52,946 nt of DNA, from NCBI GenBank assembly GCA_905212635.1, contig CAJMFH010000018.1:1-52946 (forward strand), given 5' to 3'. The DNA is from an uncultured Lachnoclostridium sp. Lineage in GTDB: Bacteria > Bacillota > Clostridia > Lachnospirales > Lachnospiraceae. The translations under genes were made by a program, and so were the position numbers. A model generated the notes under the pieces. It was not told where the DNA came from. It saw only the letters and a program-made list of their open reading frames with translations, and did not search any database. Numbering within the stretch: the first letter of the stretch is position 1; the number at the start of each line of letters is the position of its first letter. Shown here piece by piece: positions 17,539 to 25,334 of the stretch.

Positions 17539-17805
17539 TTATTTCCTTAAATTATTCTCAATATAATCTTCCAAAAACAGTTCGATGATCTCGTCCCGCT
17601 CTGCACGCATGATCAGGCTGCGTGCTCCTTTGTGACTCGTAATATAAGTCGGATCGCCACTCATCAGATAACCAACGATCTGGTTTACCGGATTGTATCC
17701 TTTTTCTGTCAATGCCTCATATACCGAAGCGATGATCTCACGTACATCATAATCTTTTTCCAAGTCTACTTTAAATAACTGTGTGTTGCCATTCTCTTGC
17801 TGCAT
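17539..17805 (-). CDS. ireB: IreB family regulatory phosphoprotein (YrzL)
   Basis: An 88-residue cytoplasmic protein. The stretch DVREIIASVYEALTEKGYNPVNQIVGYLMSGDPTYI-like core (residues 15-55) is the hallmark of the family. In Enterococcus IreB is phosphorylated by the Ser/Thr kinase IreK and tunes cephalosporin tolerance. The substrate threonines there lie near the N-terminus; here Thr8 is a possible equivalent. It is the first gene of the operon that runs to birA. The tail ends in a conserved LFLEDYIENNLRK. Confidence 0.9.
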   Translation of the reverse strand: MQQENGNTQLFKVDLEKDYDVREIIASVYEALTEKGYNPVNQIVGYLMSGDPTYITSHKGARSLIMRAERDEIIELFLEDYIENNLRK

Positions 17806-17871
17806 TCTCTCTTCTTACTCCTTTCAGACTCCCGATATTTTTACGACCGTACTCATCAAAACATTACTTTT

Positions 17872-17900
17872 ATTTTAATATACTTAGGGAAAAATCGCAA
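17872..17900 (-). promoter_or_regulatory. Promoter of the ireB-ruvX-rnjA-birA operon
   Basis: TTGCGA (17895-17900) and TAAAAT (17872-17877), 17 bases apart, in the 127-base gap between mtaB and ireB. The downstream genes have no other evident promoter. Confidence 0.5.
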
Positions 17901-17932
17901 TACCTTTTTTCATATTTGTATGAATTTGCGTT

Positions 17933-19264
17933 TTACAAAATATTTTCTTGCTGCGCCACAAATGCTGCCATCTGATTTTCCTCATATTCCGTTTCTCCGG
18001 CGGGTACGCCAAACCGTACATAGCGCTCATTGTGCCCGGTCAGATAGGATTCTCCGTCAATCTGCTGGATTTCCTCAAAAAGCACGGTTACTTCTTTCCC
18101 GATGAAATACTGACGGTACTCCCGGTTCAGTTCTTCGACATCTGCGATCAAAATCTCGCTGCGGCGGTGCTTTTCCTGTGCTGCCACCTGATCTTCCATC
18201 TTTGCCGCTCTCGTGCCGGTTCGCTCGCTGTACGGAAATACATGGATATCTGCCAGTTTTGCCTTTTTTACAAACGCTCTCGTCGTCTCAAAATCTTCGA
18301 TCGTTTCACCCGGAAATCCCACAATGACATCGGTGGTAATCGCCGGATGTTCATAGAATCTACGGATCTGCTCACATTTTTCCAAATATTCTACAGCTGT
18401 ATAATGCCGATTCATCCGTTTTAACGTAGTATCACATCCACTCTGTAAGGATAAATGAAAATGTGGGCAAAATTTGGTTACTTTTTTCAATTCATTCAAA
18501 AATTCATCACAAATGATGCGTGGTTCCAGCGATCCCAAACGGATTCGCTCAATTCCGTCAATCTTGTCGATTTTTTTCATCAATTCCACAAGCGGCTGTC
18601 CTTTTAACTCTACAAACTGCTTGTAAGGAGAACGATCCACGCCATAAGAGGACAGATGAATTCCGGTAAGCACCACTTCTTCAAATCCCTGTGCGGCATA
18701 TCGCCGAACTTCTTCGATCACATCCTCTTCTTCCCGGCTTTTCAGCTGTCCGCCGCCACGCACATACGGGATGAGACAGTATGTACAGAACTGGTTGCAG
18801 CCATCCTGAATTTTGATGTATTTTCTCGTGCGCTCCTCAACCGGATTGCCCGTATGAACACCATTTTCCGGTTTCTCTCCGCCATCATTTCCAATTTCTT
18901 CCACTCTCCATGTTGGACGGTGTTCTTTCACATAGTCCAGAACCTGCGAAGCGATAGATGCTTTGTCCCGATTGGCAAACACCACATCGATGGTATCATC
19001 GTCTTCCAGCTGCGCCTTGCCGCTTTCAGCATAACACCCTGTTGCAACGACGATACTTTCCGGATTCAGACGTCTGGCACGGTGAAGCATCTGACGAGAT
19101 TTGCGGTCTGCAATATTGGTAACGGTACAGGTATTCACGATATAAACATCCGCTTTTTCCTTAAACGGAACGACCTTTACATGATTTTTCTCAAAATCTG
19201 CCTCCATTTTTTCTGTCTCATAAAAATTCACTTTACATCCCAGGGTCAAAAACGCCACTTTCAT
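17933..19264 (-). CDS. mtaB: tRNA t6A37 methylthiotransferase
   Basis: A 443-residue radical SAM enzyme that adds a methylthio group to N6-threonylcarbamoyladenosine at tRNA position 37. The N-terminal domain has cysteines 10, 46 and 77 (LGCKVN, NTCTVT, TGCYA) for the auxiliary iron-sulfur cluster, and the radical SAM motif GCNQFCTYC has cysteines 156, 160 and 163. A TRAM domain closes the protein. The LGCKVN form is that of MtaB rather than MiaB or RimO. I start at the ATG at 19264, which follows GGAGG; an in-frame ATG at 19297 has no ribosome binding site. Confidence 0.93.
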   Translation of the reverse strand: MKVAFLTLGCKVNFYETEKMEADFEKNHVKVVPFKEKADVYIVNTCTVTNIADRKSRQMLHRARRLNPESIVVATGCYAESGKAQLEDDDTIDVVFANRDKASIASQVLDYVKEHRPTWRVEEIGNDGGEKPENGVHTGNPVEERTRKYIKIQDGCNQFCTYCLIPYVRGGGQLKSREEEDVIEEVRRYAAQGFEEVVLTGIHLSSYGVDRSPYKQFVELKGQPLVELMKKIDKIDGIERIRLGSLEPRIICDEFLNELKKVTKFCPHFHLSLQSGCDTTLKRMNRHYTAVEYLEKCEQIRRFYEHPAITTDVIVGFPGETIEDFETTRAFVKKAKLADIHVFPYSERTGTRAAKMEDQVAAQEKHRRSEILIADVEELNREYRQYFIGKEVTVLFEEIQQIDGESYLTGHNERYVRFGVPAGETEYEENQMAAFVAQQENIL

Positions 19265-19340
19265 CGTCGTTGTTTTCCTCCATTCTACATTTTGCACAAT
19301 TTTTTGAATAATTTTCTATACTTGTAGTTGATTTTTTCTA

Positions 19341-19372
19341 TTGACATAATTTGCGCGGCATAATACTATAAT
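19341..19372 (+). promoter_or_regulatory. Promoter of the HPr-like gene
   Basis: TTGACA (19341-19346) followed after 17 bases by TACTAT, overlapping TATAAT at 19367-19372 (20-base spacing). Confidence 0.55.
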
Positions 19373-19426
19373 ACATGAAGGAAGAAATTCCTTTTCAGAA
19401 AAAAATTCAAAAAGGAGGAACAAATT

Positions 19427-19657
19427 ATGAAAACAGTAAAAATTTCTTTAAACTCCATTGACAAAGTAAAGGCATTTGTAAACGAAGTAACAAAGTTTGA
19501 TGCTGAATTTGACTTGGTTTCCGGAAGATACGTAATCGACGCAAAATCCATTATGGGTATTTTCAGTCTGGATTTGTCTAAGCCAATCGACTTGAACATC
19601 CATAGCGAAAATGACGTAGATGCGATCTTGGAGAAATTACAGCCATTTATCGTCTAA
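19427..19657 (+). CDS. HPr-like protein lacking the phosphorylatable histidine
   Basis: A 76-residue protein with the size and order of the phosphocarrier HPr. The second half, DAKSIMGIFSLDLSKPIDL, matches the HPr region around regulatory Ser46 (SIMGVMSL in HPr). The region that carries the active-site GIHARPA in true HPr reads SIDKVKA, so His15 is replaced by Asp12 and Arg17 by Val14. It therefore cannot take phosphate from enzyme I. Crh of Bacillus also lacks the histidine and works only in catabolite repression through the serine. AAAGGAGG precedes the ATG. It is a single gene with its own promoter and terminator, opposite to its neighbours. Confidence 0.82.
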   Translation: MKTVKISLNSIDKVKAFVNEVTKFDAEFDLVSGRYVIDAKSIMGIFSLDLSKPIDLNIHSENDVDAILEKLQPFIV

Positions 19658-19727
19658 TCAGACATCAGGTTACATCGTCTCGGTAATTTACCGAGACTGT
19701 CTATGGGGAACAAAAAGTACAATGTGG

Positions 19728-19761
19728 GGACTGTGCATCTTAAGAGATACAGTCCTTTTTT
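19728..19761 (+). terminator. Terminator of the HPr-like gene
   Basis: GGACTGT pairs with ACAGTCC, with an inner ATCT/AGAT stem, followed by TTTTTT. A second perfect palindrome, GTCTCGGTAA/TTACCGAGAC (19677-19697), lies just before it without a T-run. Confidence 0.8.
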
Positions 19762-19803
19762 CTTGCTCTTTTTTTCCTCTTTTCAAATCTCCCACCCTGT
19801 TTT

Positions 19804-20997
19804 TTATTCTTCCGAATCCGGTGAAACTTTTATGATCTCACGTGTTGTCACCGCTGTCTCAAACATTTCGTCAATTTTTTCCGAAAGATGTGTCTCGGAT
19901 TTTTCAATGCGCTCCAGTTCCGGCTTGGTAACCGGATGTTTTGCCACAAAGGTTGTACAGCAGTCTTCGTATGGCAGAATCGACGTCTCAAACGTATTGA
20001 TCTTTTCTGCAATGTCAATGATATCCTGCTTATCAAAAGCAATGACCGGACGGAATACCGGCATCGTACAGACCGCATTGGTTGCGACCAGACTCTGCAT
20101 TGTCTGGCTTGCTACCTGACCTACGCTCTCTCCGGTGATCAGTGACAGACATCCTGTCTCTTTTCCGATATACTCTGCAATCTTCATCATATAACGGCGC
20201 ATAATGATCGTCAATTCATCGTGCGGACATTTGTCATAAATATACATCTGAATGTCGGTAAAGTTTACGATATGAAGGGTGATCTCGCCGGCATACTCAC
20301 TTACCAGTTTTGCCAGATCAATGACTTTCTGCTTTGCACGTTCACTTGTGTATGGCGGCGCATGGAAATACACGGCTTCGATCTTGACACCGCGTTTTGC
20401 CATCATATAACCGGCTACCGGACTGTCGATTCCGCCGGAAAGAAGAAGCATCGATTTACCGCTGGTTCCGACCGGCATTCCACCCGGTCCTTTGATGCTG
20501 CTCACATATACATAAGCGCGGTGGCGGATCTCTACGTTGACCGAAACTTCCGGGTGGTGTACATCCACCGACGCATTTGGCATATGGTCAAGGATATATT
20601 CTCCCGCCGCACGGCAGATCTCCGGGCTTGTCATTGCGTAACTTTTGTCACTTCTTTTGGCAAAGACTTTAAACGTAAATGGCTTGTCTCCGAGTTCCTC
20701 TTTCATGTGTTCCAGAAGTTCTTTGCAGACCGTATCAAAGGTCTTATCTTCCACGAGAACAACCGGGCAGATATGCGCGATACCAAAACATTTGGTTAAA
20801 TTCTCGATCACTTCGTCAAAATCAAACTCGCTTTTGGCTTCCACATAGATGCGTCCATTTTCTTTTTCCACTAAAAATTCGCCTTCACAGCGTGCCAGTT
20901 TTTCAATCACGCGGTCACGCAGGGCATCCTCAAAAATGTAACGGTTTTTTCCTTTAATTCCGATTTCGGAATATTTGATCAAAAATGCTTTTACCAT
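19804..20997 (-). CDS. thiI: tRNA 4-thiouridine synthase
   Basis: A 397-residue enzyme that activates U8 of tRNA with ATP and inserts sulfur; it can also supply sulfur for thiamine. An N-terminal ferredoxin-like and THUMP domain (about 1-170) is followed by the PP-loop ATPase motif SGGIDSP (187-193). It ends after about 400 residues, so it lacks the C-terminal rhodanese domain of the E. coli protein, as in most Firmicutes. AGAGG precedes the ATG. The cysteine desulfurase gene lies 14 bases upstream in the same operon and is the likely sulfur donor. Confidence 0.95.
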   Translation of the reverse strand: MVKAFLIKYSEIGIKGKNRYIFEDALRDRVIEKLARCEGEFLVEKENGRIYVEAKSEFDFDEVIENLTKCFGIAHICPVVLVEDKTFDTVCKELLEHMKEELGDKPFTFKVFAKRSDKSYAMTSPEICRAAGEYILDHMPNASVDVHHPEVSVNVEIRHRAYVYVSSIKGPGGMPVGTSGKSMLLLSGGIDSPVAGYMMAKRGVKIEAVYFHAPPYTSERAKQKVIDLAKLVSEYAGEITLHIVNFTDIQMYIYDKCPHDELTIIMRRYMMKIAEYIGKETGCLSLITGESVGQVASQTMQSLVATNAVCTMPVFRPVIAFDKQDIIDIAEKINTFETSILPYEDCCTTFVAKHPVTKPELERIEKSETHLSEKIDEMFETAVTTREIIKVSPDSEE

Positions 20998-21011
20998 GAT
21001 TACCTCTTTTC

Positions 21012-22175
21012 TTATCTTCTAACATAACGCCGTAACACCGGCAATAATTCTTTTAATTGTTCTACTGTATAATCTAATTCTTCAATTGTAGTATAAACTG
21101 AAAAACTAAATCGTATCGTCGATTCCAACAGCTTGTCCGGCACCCCGATCGCCTGAAGCGTCGAACTGATGCCCGGATGATTGGAAGAGCAGGCAGAGCC
21201 GGAAGACACATAGACACCCCGGTCTTCCAGTGCATGAAGCAGTACCTCACTTCCTACTCCTTCAAAACTTGCACTGACAACATGGGGCGCACATTCCCGT
21301 AATTCCGGTGTGACCGCATGAACTGTTGCTTTGTCAATTTCTTCTAGTTTTTGGATCAGATGCTGTTTTAATTCATACATCCGCGTCACTTTGGCAAGAT
21401 GATTTTCATACATCTTCTTTGCGGCCAGTCCCAGTCCGGCAATCCCCGGCACATTCTGGGTTCCGGAACGCCGTCCGTTCTGCTGGCCGCCTCCGTGAAT
21501 GATCGGGTGCATTTTTACCCCATCTGCCACATATAAAAATCCGGTTCCCTTTGGCCCGTGGATTTTGTGTCCGCTGACCGAAAGAAGATCTATTTTTAAC
21601 TTTGCCGGTGCGATCTTCATTTTCCCATATGCCTGAATCGCATCCACATGAAACAGAATTGCCGGATCATATTCTTTTATGGTCTTTCCGATCCCCTCAA
21701 TATCGAGAACGGAACCAATCTCATTGTTTACCATCATCGTCGAAACGAGAATCGTATCCGGGCGAAGTGCTTTCTTCAGATCCTCCAGTAAGATATGTCC
21801 CATCGCATCCACCGGAAGGTAAGTTACTTCAAAGCCAAACTGCTGCTCCAGATACAGACACGGTTCATACACTGCCGCATGTTCAAAACAGGTCGTAATA
21901 ATATGTTTGCCACGCCGTTGATTGGCAAGTGCGGTTCCAATCAATGCCTGATTGTTGCTTTCCGTTCCGCCGGACGTAAATATAATATTTTTTCGTTTGC
22001 ATTTCAAGGTCGCTGCAATTGCATCTGCCGCTTCGCGGATATATTTTTCCGCCTCCACTCCTTTTCCGTGCAGAGAGGAAGGATTTCCATAATCCTCACA
22101 CATCACTTTTGTCACTAACTCTGCCACTTCCGGAAATGCTTTCGTCGTAGCCGCATTATCTAAATATGCTTCCAT
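21012..22175 (-). CDS. Cysteine desulfurase, NifS/IscS family, ThiI partner
   Basis: A 387-residue PLP enzyme that converts cysteine to alanine and hands on the persulfide. The PLP lysine is Lys204 in SVSGHKIHGPKG and the catalytic cysteine is Cys329 in SSGSACSSNHPG. The N-terminus EAYLDNAATT is the family signature. The insertion-free cysteine loop places it with the long-loop group I enzymes. It sits directly upstream of thiI, the arrangement called nifZ-thiI in Bacillus, so a dedicated role in tRNA thiolation is likely; a wider role in iron-sulfur cluster assembly is possible. No iscU or sufU is nearby. Confidence 0.93.
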   Translation of the reverse strand: MEAYLDNAATTKAFPEVAELVTKVMCEDYGNPSSLHGKGVEAEKYIREAADAIAATLKCKRKNIIFTSGGTESNNQALIGTALANQRRGKHIITTCFEHAAVYEPCLYLEQQFGFEVTYLPVDAMGHILLEDLKKALRPDTILVSTMMVNNEIGSVLDIEGIGKTIKEYDPAILFHVDAIQAYGKMKIAPAKLKIDLLSVSGHKIHGPKGTGFLYVADGVKMHPIIHGGGQQNGRRSGTQNVPGIAGLGLAAKKMYENHLAKVTRMYELKQHLIQKLEEIDKATVHAVTPELRECAPHVVSASFEGVGSEVLLHALEDRGVYVSSGSACSSNHPGISSTLQAIGVPDKLLESTIRFSFSVYTTIEELDYTVEQLKELLPVLRRYVRR

Positions 22176-22186
22176 TTTCTATTTCC

Positions 22187-22930
22187 TCACTTATTTTCTT
22201 CCATGCGAAACATCATGACGGACAACAATGCCAGTCCTGCCGTTTCGGTTCGTAAAATCCGCTTTCCAAGAGAAATCGGCTCAATTCCCTGCTGCATCGC
22301 GCGTTCGACTTCTCCGCGCTCAAATCCGCCTTCCGGTCCGATAAATATGCCAATCTCCGCAGCATCCGTGATATTTTCCAACACCTTTTTTGTCGTTTCC
22401 ATATCGTCAAACAATTCATAAGGGATTACATTTTTTTCCAATTCCCCTGCCATTTCCATGGCTTTTCCAAAATCTACCACTTTGTGCACTTCCGGGATAA
22501 TTCCTCTTCCGCTCTGCTTTGCTGCCGCCTCTGCGATCGCCTGCCAGCGGCTCACCTTTTTTGCCGCCTTCTTTTCATCCAGTTTTACCACGGCGCGTTT
22601 TGTCCGTACCGGCACAATCTCATAGGCTCCGAGTTCCACCGCTTTTTGTATGATCCATTCCATCTTGTCCGCTTTGGGAAGTGCCTGAAACAATACCAGT
22701 TTTGCCGGCAGTTCCGTCTGCACCGGCCGTTCTTCTTCAATCATAAGCTCAATGCGCTCTGGCTGAAAGGATTCGATGGCACAGAGGTAATCCACACCAC
22801 GTCCTGCCGATATAACAAGTTTTTCGCCTTCTTTCATGCGCAGTACATTGGCAATGTGGTTCACATCATCTCCGGTAATCTGTGCATGTCCCTCCCCGAT
22901 CTGCTCAAGTGGCACAAAAAAATGATACAC
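22187..22930 (-). CDS. rsmE: 16S rRNA (uracil-1498-N3) methyltransferase
   Basis: A 247-residue SPOUT-class enzyme that methylates U1498 of 16S rRNA in the assembled small subunit. The N-terminal PUA-like domain begins YHFFVPLEQIG; the knotted C-terminal domain shows IGIFIGPEGGFERGEVERA and ISLGKRILRTETAGLALL. The likely start is GTG at 22930: it is preceded by GGAGG with 7-base spacing and gives the usual short N-terminus. Upstream in-frame ATGs (22969 and 22987) would add a 19-residue extension with two cysteines and have no clear ribosome binding site. It ends 11 bases before the cysteine desulfurase gene. Confidence 0.92.
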   Translation of the reverse strand: MYHFFVPLEQIGEGHAQITGDDVNHIANVLRMKEGEKLVISAGRGVDYLCAIESFQPERIELMIEEERPVQTELPAKLVLFQALPKADKMEWIIQKAVELGAYEIVPVRTKRAVVKLDEKKAAKKVSRWQAIAEAAAKQSGRGIIPEVHKVVDFGKAMEMAGELEKNVIPYELFDDMETTKKVLENITDAAEIGIFIGPEGGFERGEVERAMQQGIEPISLGKRILRTETAGLALLSVMMFRMEENK

Positions 22931-23028
22931 GTTATTTCCTCCATATTTACCGCAAAGAGCACAAGCATTATTCATGCCTGTGCTCATAACTCTTCATGAA
23001 AATGAATGTTGTCCTCCAAAAAGATAAC

Positions 23029-23748
23029 TTACCCTAAAAGTCCATACTTATTATACAACGAAGATCCGGAACTCAATGTGAGCTGATTGGATGCCAGCTG
23101 ATAAAAGCCGTTTGCTTTCGTCGATAAGCGGGAAGCGTATCCCGATGATCCGCTGAGGAAGTTCTTAATATCGCTTGTCGAAGCTTCTTTGAACTTCTTT
23201 TCATCGATGGTAAGGGTCTGATCATCTTCAATCGTAATCCCGATCTTATTCCACTGTGCTTCATGGGCTTTCGTATCATTTACCATCCATGTCCGGCTCT
23301 GCGAAATGCTCACAAGGTCACTCTTTCCGGTCTGTTTTACCAGGGAATTGTAAGTATTTACCAAATCCTTCGTTTTACTGTAAACGGCATCGCCGGATGT
23401 CTTATCATAATCTATCGCTGTCACGGCATCTGCTGCTTTTTTCATCTGATCTGCTTCGCTTTTGATGCTTGACAATGCTTCATCGCTTGTCGAAGTCTTC
23501 AATTTACTGATCTTATCATTGATCGTATTCAGATAATCTTCGGATGAACTGCTCTTACCGGAACTGCTCGTCTTATCTGTCGAAGATGTCTGCTTTGCAT
23601 AATACGATTTCAACATCTTTGTGTAGACGCCGCTCCGCATGAGACTAAGATCTCCAAAATTGGAAGCAGATAAAAAACTGCCTGCGGAAATACTTGACTT
23701 CGAACCAAATAATGTATTTGCTATCATCGAATTCATACTAACATTCAT
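23029..23748 (-). CDS. Orphan protein with a FliD-like flagellar cap segment
   Basis: A 239-residue protein rich in serine, threonine and lysine, with no signal peptide or membrane helix. The second half resembles the C-terminal part of the flagellar cap protein FliD: VNTYNSLVKQTG (about 133-144), then a gap, then WNKIGITIEDDQTLTIDEKKF (about 167-187) and a segment ending in YASRLSTKANGFY. The first half is a low-complexity serine-rich linker and probable coiled coil. FliD itself is two to three times longer. No other flagellar gene is in the window. AAAGGAG precedes the ATG. It could be a shortened, secreted or cytoplasmic relative; function unknown. Confidence 0.6.
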   Translation of the reverse strand: MNVSMNSMIANTLFGSKSSISAGSFLSASNFGDLSLMRSGVYTKMLKSYYAKQTSSTDKTSSSGKSSSSEDYLNTINDKISKLKTSTSDEALSSIKSEADQMKKAADAVTAIDYDKTSGDAVYSKTKDLVNTYNSLVKQTGKSDLVSISQSRTWMVNDTKAHEAQWNKIGITIEDDQTLTIDEKKFKEASTSDIKNFLSGSSGYASRLSTKANGFYQLASNQLTLSSGSSLYNKYGLLG

Positions 23749-23804
23749 ATCGATCGACTCCTTTCGATTGCATACATCGTTCCTTCTATACCTATTATCG
23801 TCTA

Positions 23805-25292
23805 TTATAACAGATATGTAAAGTCTTTTCCATATATTTTTTTCATTCCGTGAACAATGGCTTCGCGTTCGCTGTAATGATGTTTCACTCCGTTGATTTC
23901 CTGATATTCCTCGTGGCCTTTTCCAAGAAGCACGATCATATCGCCTTTTTCGGCATGTTCCAGAGCATACGCCACGGCTTCTTCACGATCCGGGATCACG
24001 ACATAATTGCCATCGCTTTTTGCCATTCCGACTTTGATGTCCTCGATAATATCCATCACGTCTTCGCGGCGTGGATTGTCGCTTGTGATAACAGCAAGCT
24101 CACACATTTTTCCGATGACTTCTCCCATCTCGTAGCGGCGTACTTTGCTTCGGTTTCCGCCACAGCCAAACACAGCGATGATACGGTTTGGTTTGTATTC
24201 TCTAAGTGTAGAAAGCACACTTTCCGAGCTTACCCCATTGTGAGCAAAATCGATCAATACGGAAAATTCATCGGATACCGGCATTGCCTCTACACGACCA
24301 CGTACCTTCACGTGCTCCAGGGCATGCAGGATGACTTCTTTTGGCATCTCCAATGCCACTCCGGTACAGGCAGCACACAGGGCATTATAAATGTTAAAAC
24401 GTCCCGGAAGCCCGACCACAACATCACCTTCCAAAAGTCCTGACGCATGGAATTTCATGGACAGATCGCCGCCCTGCGTCACATGTTCAATGCTGCTTCC
24501 CTTTACGTCGGCATTTTTCTCGACACCAAACGTAAGAATTTTACAGGTTGCATTTTTAACAATATCCTCGTAATGTGGGTCGTCTTTGTTGATGATTCCC
24601 ACTTTGCAGTGTTCAAACAGTTTTGCTTTGCAGGAAAGATATTCCGCAAAATCTTTGTGCTCGCCCGGTCCGATGTGATCCGGAGAAATATTGGTAAATA
24701 CTCCATAATCAAATTCAATCCCGGCGACGCGGTCCATCTTGATCCCCTGCGAAGAAACCTCCATCGCCATATATTCACAGTCATTTTCAACCATCATGGC
24801 AAACAATTTCTGGAGTTCATAGGATTCCGGTGTGGTATTTTCGGTTACCACCGTTTTTCCATTCATAAACGCGCCGATCGTTCCGATAATGCCGACGGTC
24901 TTTCCGGATTTTTCGATGATATCACGGATCATATTTTCGGTTGTTGATTTTCCCTTTGTTCCCGTAATTCCGATGGTGATCATTTTCTTTGCCGGATAGC
25001 CAAAATACGCTGCCGACATCAAGCTCAATGCTTCTCTTCCATTTTTCACCAAAATAACGGTAACATCCGGATCTGCCACTTCCACACGTTTTTCAACAAC
25101 GACAACGCCCGCTCCCTGTGCGATAGCACCATCGATAAATTTGTGTCCATCTACAACTGTACCTTCGATTGCTACAAACATCACATCTTTTTTCACTTTC
25201 CGCGAATCGTAAGCGATGTCTGCCACCTCTTTGTCGAGTGAACCCTGAAGCACTTCGTAGTTTACCTCTGCAAGAACCTGTTCCAGTTTCAT
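23805..25292 (-). CDS. murE: UDP-MurNAc-L-Ala-D-Glu ligase, meso-diaminopimelate type
   Basis: Adds the third amino acid to the peptidoglycan stem peptide. The 495-residue protein has three Mur-ligase domains: the UMAG-binding N-terminal part, the ATP-binding domain with GTKGKST (111-117) and a C-terminal domain with DNPR (405-408). DNPR is the known specificity motif for meso-diaminopimelate rather than lysine, so the cell wall should be of the DAP type. I start at 25292, preceded by AGGAGG; a longer in-frame reading from 25313 has no ribosome binding site. Confidence 0.94.
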   Translation of the reverse strand: MKLEQVLAEVNYEVLQGSLDKEVADIAYDSRKVKKDVMFVAIEGTVVDGHKFIDGAIAQGAGVVVVEKRVEVADPDVTVILVKNGREALSLMSAAYFGYPAKKMITIGITGTKGKSTTENMIRDIIEKSGKTVGIIGTIGAFMNGKTVVTENTTPESYELQKLFAMMVENDCEYMAMEVSSQGIKMDRVAGIEFDYGVFTNISPDHIGPGEHKDFAEYLSCKAKLFEHCKVGIINKDDPHYEDIVKNATCKILTFGVEKNADVKGSSIEHVTQGGDLSMKFHASGLLEGDVVVGLPGRFNIYNALCAACTGVALEMPKEVILHALEHVKVRGRVEAMPVSDEFSVLIDFAHNGVSSESVLSTLREYKPNRIIAVFGCGGNRSKVRRYEMGEVIGKMCELAVITSDNPRREDVMDIIEDIKVGMAKSDGNYVVIPDREEAVAYALEHAEKGDMIVLLGKGHEEYQEINGVKHHYSEREAIVHGMKKIYGKDFTYLL

Positions 25293-25334
25293 AATCTGCC
25301 TCCTGTCTGACACGTCTGTGCCAATGTGACTGCC

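Noticed and set aside
22931..22987. Longer RsmE with a cysteine-containing N-terminus
   Set aside because: GTG at 22930 has GGAGG with proper spacing and gives the normal start; the extension lacks a ribosome binding site.
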